A stretch of 9,063 nt of DNA, taken from positions 1 to 9,063 of the forward strand of contig JAKURS010000039.1 in NCBI GenBank assembly GCA_022449705.1, in the 5' to 3' direction. A model generated the notes under the pieces. That model saw only the letters and a list, made by a program, of their open reading frames with translations, ran no database searches and was not told the DNA's origin. The position numbers and the translations under genes are program-made. This stretch comes from Candidatus Poseidoniia archaeon. GTDB taxonomy: Archaea; Thermoplasmatota; Poseidoniia; MGIII; CG-Epi1. Of the stretch, positions 1 to 6,263 are shown in pieces (the stretch's first letter is position 1; every line of letters begins with the position of its first letter).

Positions 1-64
1 GCTCGCCCTCGAACTCCTGCAGGCGCTGCGCGCCTGGCGTGCCACGCTGGACCCGCAGTTTCAT
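1..64 (-). CDS. sdhB: Succinate dehydrogenase iron-sulfur subunit, N-terminus only
   Basis: Only the first 21 codons lie in the window; the gene continues beyond base 1. The ATG (64-62) overlaps the sdhA stop as ATGA. A GGGAGG Shine-Dalgarno motif (69-74) sits 4 nt upstream, which fixes the start. The visible peptide begins MKLRVQRG and contains RLQEFEGE, which resembles the first beta-strands of the N-terminal [2Fe-2S] ferredoxin domain of SdhB/FrdB. Position directly after sdhA also fits. The product would pass electrons from the SdhA FAD to the membrane anchor. No cluster-binding cysteines are inside the window, so the call rests on a short match plus operon context. Confidence 0.8.
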   Translation of the reverse strand, partial: MKLRVQRGTPGAQRLQEFEGE

Positions 65-1848
65 ACAGCCTCCCGCGCCACGATTTCCGCCAGCTCTGCC
101 GGCATCTCTGCCAGTGGCGCCCGCACGACGACCATCCCGTCGGCGGACTGCCGGATGACCAGGTTCACCTGCCCCAGCTCTTCGTCGTAATCCGGGAAGT
201 CAAGCCGCGTATGCGCGCCGCGACTCTCCGTACGCTCCAGCCCGGCGCGCGCGACCGCCAGCGAGGTAAGAATCATATTGTGCAGGTCGAGGCAGAGGTG
301 CCAGCCAGGATTGTACGTCCTGCCGCCGCTGGCGTGCTGCGCCTCCAGCCGCACCTGTAGCGCTTCCAGCTTTGCGATGCCTGCTTCCAGCTTGACGCCT
401 TCACGGACGATTCCGACGTGCGCTTCCATGATTTCCTGCAGTTCCTGGTGCAGGTGGTAGGGGTTCTCGTCGCCCGCCTCGAACGGCACCAGCGCCGCAA
501 CGCGCGCCGCCTCGACTTCCTCGCCCGCTGGCGGCAGCCGGTCGCTGGAAGCGGCGTAAGTGGCGGCCGCCTGCCCCGACAGGTTGCCGAAGACCAGCAG
601 GTCGCTCAATGAATTGCCGCCAAGCCGGTTGGCACCGTGCATCCCGGCCGCCGCTTCGCCCGCGGCGTAAAGGCCGGTGACGGTGGATACTCCGCTGGCG
701 GGGTCGACGCGCACGCCGCCCATCATGTAGTGCGTCGTGGGTCCGACCTGCATCGGCTCCTGCGTGATATCGAGGCCCGCCAGCTCCTTGAACTGGTGAT
801 ACATCGAGGGCAGCTTGCGCCGTATGTAGTCGGCGTCGCGGCGGCTGGCGATATCGAGGAACACACCACCTCGAGGGGAACCGCGGCCTGCCTTGACCTC
901 GTCCATGATTGCGCGCGCCACCACGTCGCGCGTCAGCAGCTCGGGCGGCCGCATCGCGCCCTCCTCGCCGCGACCCCACGCATCCGCCTCCGCCTCGTCC
1001 CTGGCGGTCTCGGCGGCGAATGCCTCGGGAATATAGTTGAACATGAACCGCTCGCCTTCGCTGTTCAGCAGCACGCCGCCTTCGCCACGCACGCCCTCGG
1101 TGACGAGCGTCCCCTTGACGCTCGGTGGCCAGACCATCCCGGTGGGGTGGAACTGGACGAACTCCATGTCGACCAGGTCGGCGCCCGCCAGGTAGGCGAG
1201 CGCATGGCCGTCGCCGGTGTACTCCCACGAGTTAGAGGTTACGCGATACGCCTTGCCGATGCCGCCGGTGGCAAGGATGACGGCGCCAGCGGCGAACAGC
1301 ATCAGCTCGCCGTCGGTGCGCCGATAGGCGAGCGCGCCGGTAACGCGATTACCGCTCTTCAGCAGCCGCGTCACCGTCGTTTCCATGTGAAGGGCGACCT
1401 CGTCAATGTGGATGACATGGTCCTGCAGCGTGCGGATAATCTCCAGTCCGGTGCGGTCGCCGACGTGCGCCAGGCGGGGGAAGCGGTGACCACCAAAATT
1501 GCGCTGGTTGATGCGCCCGTCAGGCGTGCGGTCGAAGACCGCGCCCCAGCGTTCGAGCTCACGCACCCGTTCCGGTGACTGCTCGGCGTGCAGTTTGGCC
1601 ATCTCCCAGTTGCAGAGCCCCTTGCCACCCCTGATAGTGTCGCGGAAGTGCACTTTCCAGTTGTCGCGCTCGTCCATGTTGCCGAGCGCGGCGGCGATGC
1701 CGCCTTCGGCCATCACCGTGTGCGCCTTGCCGAGCAGCGATTTCGATACCAGAGCCACCTGCGCTCCGGCCTCGGCGGCCGAGATGGCGGCGCGCAGCCC
1801 GGCACCGCCCGCTCCCACGACGAGCACGTCGCATTTGACCCGCTCCAT
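61..1848 (-). CDS. sdhA: Succinate dehydrogenase flavoprotein subunit
   Basis: 595 aa, full length for the family. It oxidises succinate to fumarate on the cytoplasmic face, with electrons passing to SdhB. Seen in order: Rossmann GAGGAG dinucleotide-binding motif (residues 12-17); AHTVMAEGG with His43 aligned to the covalent-FAD histidine of E. coli SdhA/FrdA; HPTG at 234-237; TEGVRGEGG at 250-258; the catalytic-type Arg307 in TRDVVARA; His373 in THYMMGG; Arg408 in HGANRLGGNSLSDL; and the C-terminal ESRGAHTR (541-548). All active-site residues known from E. coli are present. Residue 48 is Glu, as in E. coli FrdA, whereas E. coli SdhA has Gln. The ATG is preceded by GGAGGT (1856-1861) with a 7-nt spacer and overlaps the sdhC stop by one base. 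The 3' end overlaps sdhB by four. Confidence 0.97.
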   Translation of the reverse strand: MERVKCDVLVVGAGGAGLRAAISAAEAGAQVALVSKSLLGKAHTVMAEGGIAAALGNMDERDNWKVHFRDTIRGGKGLCNWEMAKLHAEQSPERVRELERWGAVFDRTPDGRINQRNFGGHRFPRLAHVGDRTGLEIIRTLQDHVIHIDEVALHMETTVTRLLKSGNRVTGALAYRRTDGELMLFAAGAVILATGGIGKAYRVTSNSWEYTGDGHALAYLAGADLVDMEFVQFHPTGMVWPPSVKGTLVTEGVRGEGGVLLNSEGERFMFNYIPEAFAAETARDEAEADAWGRGEEGAMRPPELLTRDVVARAIMDEVKAGRGSPRGGVFLDIASRRDADYIRRKLPSMYHQFKELAGLDITQEPMQVGPTTHYMMGGVRVDPASGVSTVTGLYAAGEAAAGMHGANRLGGNSLSDLLVFGNLSGQAAATYAASSDRLPPAGEEVEAARVAALVPFEAGDENPYHLHQELQEIMEAHVGIVREGVKLEAGIAKLEALQVRLEAQHASGGRTYNPGWHLCLDLHNMILTSLAVARAGLERTESRGAHTRLDFPDYDEELGQVNLVIRQSADGMVVVRAPLAEMPAELAEIVAREAV

Positions 1849-2699
1849 CAGAAGAACCTCCAGTCGTTAAGACCCATCACGCAGAGTCGCACGTACAAGT
1901 CGGTGAAGCAGACCCATGCCAGGGAGAACCAGGCCCACTTCATGTGGTCCCGATTGAGGCAGGAGACGCAGTCCAGGGCTTTCTGCTGCGGCTTCGACCG
2001 CAGCGAGATGCGGTCGGCGTAGCCCCCGACGAGGTGGCGCAGCGAGTGGCAGCCGAGCGTGTAGCCCCCGAGCAGGAACGCGTTCAGCGCCAGTACCAGG
2101 CTGCCGACGCCGAGGCCGAAATGCGCGTTGCCGTCGCCGTAGGGTACGCCCGCGGCGTCGACTGTGAACCACATCGCCTGCCACGCGTCGTATGACAGGA
2201 TGATGATGAACCCCATCGCCAGGTAGAGCATGTAGCGGTGCAGGTTCTGCAGCAGCAGCGGCATCGTGTTCTCGCCCCAGTAGGAGCTGCGCGGCTCGCC
2301 GACTGCGCAGGCGGGCGGGTCGGCCCAGAATGACTTGTAGTAGGCACCGCGATAGTAGTAGCAGGTGAGCCTGAAGCCGGCCGGCGCCCAGAGAATCAGG
2401 AACGCCGGCGACCACGGCACCATGAGGCCCATGAATTCGCCCGGCCAGAACGATGGTCTAATCTCGCCGAACAGCTCGGGCGAGTAGAGCGGCGAAAGAT
2501 AGTTTGCGCCTCCGCCGGCAAAATGGTAGTTAGTGCCCTGGAACGCCGCCCAGGTCATGTAGGCAATCGCCGCCGCCAAGCCGAGGAAGACGGCCAGCGG
2601 CTGCGCCCACCACCAGTCGCCACGCGCGGTCGAGAAAAGCCCTTCGTCGCCGGGAATGGCGCAGGGCAGGGCCTCCCCGCCAGCGGTCTCGGGAGCCAT
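1848..2699 (-). CDS. sdhC: Succinate dehydrogenase membrane anchor, single-subunit actinobacterial Sdh1-like type
   Basis: 283 aa, first gene of the sdhCAB operon. Five hydrophobic segments are visible at about residues 33-53, 92-109, 156-178, 193-215 and 253-275, so it looks like one five-helix anchor rather than the small SdhC plus SdhD pair. Its motifs (SPAFLILWAPAGFRLTCYYYRG, YYKSFWADPPACAVGEPR, QNLHRYMLYL, GGYTLGCHSLRHLVGG) recall the unusual anchor of actinobacterial Sdh1-type enzymes, which have the same C-A-B gene order; this comparison is from memory. Cys217/His218/His222 and Cys244/Cys247/His252 form two clustered metal-ligand-like sets at the ends of helices 4 and 5, which could bind a heme or Fe-S centre. 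The role would be quinone reduction and membrane attachment. No Shine-Dalgarno motif precedes the ATG, and a TATA-like box lies 26 nt upstream, so the mRNA is probably leaderless. Confidence 0.85.
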   Translation of the reverse strand: MAPETAGGEALPCAIPGDEGLFSTARGDWWWAQPLAVFLGLAAAIAYMTWAAFQGTNYHFAGGGANYLSPLYSPELFGEIRPSFWPGEFMGLMVPWSPAFLILWAPAGFRLTCYYYRGAYYKSFWADPPACAVGEPRSSYWGENTMPLLLQNLHRYMLYLAMGFIIILSYDAWQAMWFTVDAAGVPYGDGNAHFGLGVGSLVLALNAFLLGGYTLGCHSLRHLVGGYADRISLRSKPQQKALDCVSCLNRDHMKWAWFSLAWVCFTDLYVRLCVMGLNDWRFF

Positions 2700-2721
2700 C
2701 GCCGCGCGAAGCGGAGGGGTG

Positions 2722-2728
2722 TATTTAC
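2722..2728 (-). promoter_or_regulatory. TATA-like box of the sdhCAB operon
   Basis: The minus strand reads GTAAATA here in otherwise GC-rich DNA. Its centre is 26 bases before the sdhC ATG. Archaeal TATA boxes lie about 26-27 bp before the transcription start, so the transcript would begin at or next to the ATG. No Shine-Dalgarno motif is present, which agrees. Confidence 0.6.
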
Positions 2729-2745
2729 TGCTCCCGCGCCCAAGC

Positions 2746-2753
2746 TTAATTTA
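2746..2753 (+). promoter_or_regulatory. TATA-like box of the lipoprotein gene
   Basis: TTAATTTA stands out from the GC-rich surroundings and is centred 26-27 bases before the ATG at 2776, so a leaderless transcript is expected. It is flanked by an inverted pair, CGCGCC (2735-2740) and GGCGCG (2754-2759). Short GC-rich arms like these can occur by chance. Confidence 0.6.
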
Positions 2754-2775
2754 GGCGCGACAGGGTGGCGTGACA

Positions 2776-4320
2776 ATGCTGCGCGCACCCCTACTGGCGC
2801 TGCTGCTGCTGGCGACTTCGCTGGCCGGTTGCCTCGGGCCCAAGGATTTCCGCACCAGTCCGGACGACGACGGCTTCAGCGAACCGGTGCAGCTCGTCAT
2901 CCCCGAGGAGCGGTTCGGCGAGTTCCCGTACGACGTGCGCAACTTCACCGTTATCGACCCGGCGACGATGGAGCCGGTCGACGAGCGTTTCTGGTCGGTC
3001 TACGGGACGGTCAACATAGGCCAGTCCGACGAGAACAATTTCGGCGGCAACTGCTGCGAACACTACCTCGCCACCGACCAGGATGGCATCATCTACAACC
3101 TGGGCGGTGAGTGGCCCTGGTGGTCGACCGACCGCGGGCTGACCTGGCAGGAGTGGGTGCCGCCCGCCGTCAATACCGACCTGGGGTGCGAAGAGGGCCA
3201 GTTAGACCCCACGCTTGCCCCCGGGCTGGGCGAAGGGTCGATTATCCAGGCGCCGAACGGCGACATCATCGCCATGACCTGGTTTCCATATCCCAGCATA
3301 GATGGTGTTGACCAGTTCTATGCAATCCTGGGCAAGAAGACGAGCCCCACCCAGATTGAATGGGAATGGTGCTGGAATTCAGTTGACAAGGAACCGTTCT
3401 ATGACCGTTCCTGGCAGGTGCCCGTTGTGGGACCCATCAACCCGCCCGCCGAATATGCTACCAACAAATGCACTTCGAACTGCCCCTGGGCCAGTATGGT
3501 AGTATCCAATTTCTGGAGCTACAACGAGCAGGGCTACCAGATTAGTGTCGATGGCCTGAATTATCGTCCGATACAGATTCCAGACAGCAATGATGGTGGG
3601 CCGGCAGACCTTGAGTTCGACCTGTTTTTTGAAGACCTGGGTCCCGAATGGGACTACATGCAGCCCCACCGGGAAATGCGGGCTTCGCCAATCCCCTCTG
3701 GTGGCTTGCTGTTCCCACGCTGGTACAGCGATGGCAGTAACCTGTTCCTGGACACGAACCTGCAATGGCACAAGCAGACTCTCCCCGGAGGGTTGTTGCT
3801 TCCTTCCCGCAACCTGGTAATCGACAGTTCCGGTGCGTTGCACAGCGTTTCCTGCAACGAAGCAAACCCCAGCGCCAGGGGGTGTGACGGGACCTTCAAC
3901 CTGACACATCAAATAAGCTATGATGGTGGATATACCTGGACAAACTACACCCACAGATGGCCAGCATCCCTGTCGGTTTCGGACAACACCTTCGAGTGGG
4001 ATTTCCAGGCTGACGGCAACCTTGACCTGGCAGTTATTTCCATGAGGGTCCAGACCGAGAATAATGGAACTGCAAGCGATATTGACCTGATATTCCATAT
4101 CAGGGATTACAGGGAAAGCATGGAAGCTGATACCATAACCCTCATCGGCCTCGGCGACCTCGACGCCACTTCGGGCGCCGGCAACGACGTGCGGTTCGAC
4201 TTCGCCTCAATGGCGATTCTCCCTGATGGCGGCGTCGTGGTGGCGTACCACGACAGCACCGATGATAACACCGACCCGATGTTCGCCATCGAGCTGGAAC
4301 TGCCGGAACGTTACTTCTAG
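2776..4320 (+). CDS. Secreted lipoprotein with Asp-box (BNR/sialidase-like) repeats
   Basis: 514 aa from the ATG at 2776; a GTG at 2770 would add two residues, but the TATA spacing favours the ATG. Residues 1-18 are a lipoprotein signal peptide with lipobox L16-A17-G18-C19, so the mature protein should be anchored to the outer face of the membrane. Asp-boxes (S-x-D-x-G-x-T-W) occur at 117-124 (STDRGLTW) and 381-388 (SYDGGYTW), with a degenerate copy near 257 (SVDGLNY). Such boxes sit in beta-propeller turns of sialidases and of many non-enzymatic exoproteins. No sialidase catalytic set (Arg triad, FRIP motif) was recognised, so enzymatic activity is not claimed. NLTH and NYTH are potential N-glycosylation sequons. 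The middle of the gene is markedly less GC-rich than its ends. The stop overlaps the convergent TFB stop. Confidence 0.85.
   Translation: MLRAPLLALLLLATSLAGCLGPKDFRTSPDDDGFSEPVQLVIPEERFGEFPYDVRNFTVIDPATMEPVDERFWSVYGTVNIGQSDENNFGGNCCEHYLATDQDGIIYNLGGEWPWWSTDRGLTWQEWVPPAVNTDLGCEEGQLDPTLAPGLGEGSIIQAPNGDIIAMTWFPYPSIDGVDQFYAILGKKTSPTQIEWEWCWNSVDKEPFYDRSWQVPVVGPINPPAEYATNKCTSNCPWASMVVSNFWSYNEQGYQISVDGLNYRPIQIPDSNDGGPADLEFDLFFEDLGPEWDYMQPHREMRASPIPSGGLLFPRWYSDGSNLFLDTNLQWHKQTLPGGLLLPSRNLVIDSSGALHSVSCNEANPSARGCDGTFNLTHQISYDGGYTWTNYTHRWPASLSVSDNTFEWDFQADGNLDLAVISMRVQTENNGTASDIDLIFHIRDYRESMEADTITLIGLGDLDATSGAGNDVRFDFASMAILPDGGVVVAYHDSTDDNTDPMFAIELELPERYF
3260..4140. other. Low-GC island inside the lipoprotein gene
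   Basis: Hand counts of 60-base blocks give 72% GC at 3181-3240, 53% at 3241-3300, 52% at 3301-3360, 47% at 3541-3600, 43% at 3901-3960 and 42% at 4081-4140, then 72% at 4141-4200. The reading frame is intact throughout. The downstream edge is abrupt. Possible causes are recombination with a divergent lower-GC allele or joining of strain variants during assembly. Confidence 0.7.
4317..4320. other. CTAG palindrome serving as both convergent stop codons
   Basis: Bases 4318-4320 are the TAG of the plus-strand lipoprotein, and the complement of 4317-4319 is the TAG of the minus-strand TFB gene. The two genes therefore overlap tail to tail by four bases. No intergenic terminator is possible here, and no T-run is seen just beyond either stop. 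Confidence 0.9.
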
Positions 4321-5132
4321 AGTTCGAGGCTGCCGCCTGACGCCAGCCGCGCCAGCTCCTGGTAGCGGGTCCGGACCGTCACCTCGGTGATGCCAGCGAC
4401 CTGCGCGACCTGCTTCTGGCTGCGCGGCTCTCCCGCCTCGCGGCACGCCAGATAGAGTGCCGCTCCCGCCAGCGTTCCCGGCCCCAGCCCCTGGCCGTAG
4501 CCCGCGTCCGCCGCCCGGCGCAGTAGCTGGCGCGCCTGCGCGACCGTCTCGTCGCTAAGCTTCAGCTGCCGGGCGAACCGCGGGAGAAAGTCGGTGGCCA
4601 CCTGCGGAGTTATCTTCAGCCCGAGCCCGCGCGACAGGTTGCGATAGAGCCTGGCCAGCTCGAGTCTGTGGCCACCCGCCACCCGCGCGACGTCGTCGGC
4701 GGTAAGCGGCAGCCGCTCCTGCCTCGCGGAGGCGTAGAGCAGCGCTGCCGCAACGCGCTCGGTCTGTCGGCCGCGCACCAGCTTGCGTCGCAGCGCCTCG
4801 GAGAAAAGTTCGAGCGCGCCTTCGCGTACGTGCGTCGGCAGCTGCAGCGCGTCTGCCAGCCGCTCGATTTCCTGAGAAGCGAGCAACAGCGTTCGCCCTG
4901 GCGTGCCGTGGAGCCGCACCGCCTCCTGCCACTGCTGCAGTAAGTGCTCGCTCGCGGCCGGTGCGTCGCCTGGCGGGGACACGACCGCCTCGCCACCTGC
5001 CGCCTCGGCCGGAACTGCGGCGAAGCTGCCCCACTCCGGTCCACCGTCCAGGATTTCGCCGCAGCCGATGCAACGCAGCAGTCCGTCGCCGTCGGGCTCG
5101 AGCTCGCGTCCGCCACAGCTAGGGCACTTCAT
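4317..5132 (-). CDS. tfb: Transcription initiation factor TFB (TFIIB family), short divergent form
   Basis: 271 aa, shorter than the roughly 300 aa usual for archaeal TFB. It recruits RNA polymerase to TBP-bound promoters. Seen: an N-terminal zinc ribbon CPSCGG...CIGCG (Cys3, Cys6, Cys21, Cys24); a PEWGSF remnant at 32-37 of the usual GPEWRAF; a low-complexity Ala/Gly/Pro linker (38-60); first cyclin fold about 83-170 (RLADALQLPTHVREGALELF, RGRQTERVAAALLYASARQE); second cyclin fold about 177-265, ending in a helix-turn-helix (SQKQVAQVAGITEVTVRTRY) of the kind that reads the BRE element. The conserved B-reader/B-linker stretch between ribbon and core (RTG..., IHDKGL in typical TFBs) is not recognisable. 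That makes a specialised paralogue likely. The start overlaps the gar1 stop as ATGA; a GGGAG (5144-5148) lies 11 nt upstream, a weaker Shine-Dalgarno than at the other internal genes. Confidence 0.93.
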   Translation of the reverse strand: MKCPSCGGRELEPDGDGLLRCIGCGEILDGGPEWGSFAAVPAEAAGGEAVVSPPGDAPAASEHLLQQWQEAVRLHGTPGRTLLLASQEIERLADALQLPTHVREGALELFSEALRRKLVRGRQTERVAAALLYASARQERLPLTADDVARVAGGHRLELARLYRNLSRGLGLKITPQVATDFLPRFARQLKLSDETVAQARQLLRRAADAGYGQGLGPGTLAGAALYLACREAGEPRSQKQVAQVAGITEVTVRTRYQELARLASGGSLEL

Positions 5133-5353
5133 TTACAGAAGAGCTCCCGTCCCAGCAGTTGCGTCGCACGCACGCCACGGGCAGCCCTGACCACCACCCA
5201 CGGCTCGGAGACCGGGCCGAACAGGTCGCTGACGTGCCCCACCTTGCGGCCGCGTGCGTCGCACACCGTCGTGCCGGGCTCGATTTTCTTTTCGACCGGC
5301 AGCAGCAGCTCGCCCCGGTCGCCCAGTTGCGCGACCTTGCCGATACAGCGCAT
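5129..5353 (-). CDS. gar1: H/ACA ribonucleoprotein subunit Gar1
   Basis: 74 aa, a normal size for archaeal Gar1. It binds Cbf5 in the H/ACA RNP that converts uridine to pseudouridine in rRNA and helps with substrate loading and release. Visible features are the N-terminal MRCIGKVAQLGDRGELLL beta-strands and the signature GHVSDLFGPVSEPWVVV (residues 39-55), matching the G-x-V-x-D-x-FGPV-x-x-P motif of the six-stranded Gar1 barrel. The ATG at 5353 was chosen because homology begins there and a TATA-like box lies 26-27 nt upstream; the frame stays open to 5647, but that extension is antisense-of-nothing, low-complexity Arg/Ser-rich translation of the sucD 3' end. It overlaps tfb by four bases and is probably cotranscribed with it. 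Confidence 0.9.
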   Translation of the reverse strand: MRCIGKVAQLGDRGELLLPVEKKIEPGTTVCDARGRKVGHVSDLFGPVSEPWVVVRAARGVRATQLLGRELFCK

Positions 5354-5375
5354 GGCAACGCTCTGCGCCGTTGCG

Positions 5376-5383
5376 TAATAAAA
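5376..5383 (-). promoter_or_regulatory. TATA-like box of gar1-tfb
   Basis: The minus strand reads TTTTATTA, centred 26-27 bases before the gar1 ATG, in the 46-base gap after the sucD stop. It indicates a separate leaderless promoter for gar1-tfb. The T-rich run could also help terminate sucCD transcription, because archaeal RNA polymerase releases at oligo-U. Both readings are inference. Confidence 0.6.
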
Positions 5384-5399
5384 GCTGACTCCGCGCCTG

Positions 5400-6263
5400 C
5401 TAGAGCAGTTCCGCGAGTGTTTCGCCCAGTTTCGCTGGATTCTCGGCGACCGCGATGCCTGCCTTTCGCAGCGCCTCCATCTTGGCGGCGGCGGTGCCCT
5501 TGCCGCCAGCAATAATAGCGCCGGCATGGCCCATGCGCTTGCCCGGTGGTGCGGTGCGTCCGGCGATGAAACCGACGACCGGTTTCGAGACGTGCTCGCG
5601 GACGAACTCTGCAGCACGCTCCTCGGCGCTGCCACCGATTTCGCCAATCATAACCATCGCCTTCGTGGCAGGGTCAGCTTCGAACGCCTCGAGCACGTCG
5701 ATGAACGGCGTTCCGATTATGGGGTCGCCGCCGATGCCGAGGCAGGTTGACTGCCCGCGCCCGATACGCGTGACCTGGTCGACAGCCTCGTAGGTCAGCG
5801 TCCCGGAGCGCGAGACGATACCGATGTCGCCCGGTTGGTGGATGTGGCCCGGCATGATGCCCACCTTGGCAGTCCCGGGGGTGATAATGCCGGGGCAGTT
5901 AGGCCCGATAAGTCGCGTCTCGGTATCGGCAAGATGTGCCTTGGTGCGTACCATGTCCAGGGCGGGAATCCCCTCGGTAATGGCAACCACCAGATTGACG
6001 CCGGCGTCGACCGCCTCGCAAATAGCTCCGGCTGCGAAGCGGGGTGGGACGAAGACGCAGCTGACGTTGGCGCCGTTATCGACCGCCTCGGCGACCGTGT
6101 CCCAGACCGGCAGGCCGAGACATTCTTGGCCCCCTTTGCCGGGTGTCACGCCGCCAACGACGGGTGTGCCATAGTCGAGCATTTGCCGTGCGTGGAACTG
6201 GCCGTTGCGCCCCGTAAGTCCCTGGACTACTACGCGCGAGTCACCGTCGAGCCAGATGCTCAT
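5400..6263 (-). CDS. sucD: Succinyl-CoA ligase (NDP-forming) alpha subunit
   Basis: 287 aa, close to the 289 aa of E. coli SucD. With SucC it interconverts succinyl-CoA plus NDP and phosphate with succinate, CoA and NTP; in the TCA cycle this is the substrate-level phosphorylation step. Seen: CoA-binding Rossmann region with VQGLTGRNGQFHARQM (13-28); GPNCPG (120-125); SRSGTLTYEA (151-160); the GIGGDPIIGT loop (176-185); and the phosphorylated active-site histidine in GHAGAI, which falls at residue 246, the same number as in E. coli. The ATG at 6263 overlaps the sucC stop as ATGA and has GGAGGT (6269-6274) 5 nt upstream. An open frame upstream to 6458 is Arg-rich shadow translation of sucC and is not part of the gene. 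Confidence 0.97.
   Translation of the reverse strand: MSIWLDGDSRVVVQGLTGRNGQFHARQMLDYGTPVVGGVTPGKGGQECLGLPVWDTVAEAVDNGANVSCVFVPPRFAAGAICEAVDAGVNLVVAITEGIPALDMVRTKAHLADTETRLIGPNCPGIITPGTAKVGIMPGHIHQPGDIGIVSRSGTLTYEAVDQVTRIGRGQSTCLGIGGDPIIGTPFIDVLEAFEADPATKAMVMIGEIGGSAEERAAEFVREHVSKPVVGFIAGRTAPPGKRMGHAGAIIAGGKGTAAAKMEALRKAGIAVAENPAKLGETLAELL

Noticed and set aside
637..1578. Plus-strand open frame of 313 codons opposite sdhA
   Set aside because: It lies wholly antisense to a well-supported flavoprotein gene, has Arg/Ala/His-rich composition typical of reverse-strand translation in GC-rich DNA, and shows no recognisable family motif.
2735..2759. CGCGCC...GGCGCG inverted pair around the lipoprotein TATA box as an operator
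   Set aside because: Six-base GC-only arms are expected often in DNA this GC-rich; it is noted in the promoter entry but not supported as a regulatory site.
3379..4098. Minus-strand open frame of 239 codons opposite the lipoprotein gene
   Set aside because: It coincides with the low-GC island, where the sense frame carries Asp-boxes and a continuous protein. No family motif or start signal was seen on the minus strand.
5354..5647. N-terminal extension of Gar1 to 172 residues
   Set aside because: The extension overlaps the sucD 3' end in another frame and is Arg/Ser/Pro-rich. Gar1 similarity begins at the Met at 5353, which also has the correctly spaced TATA-like box.
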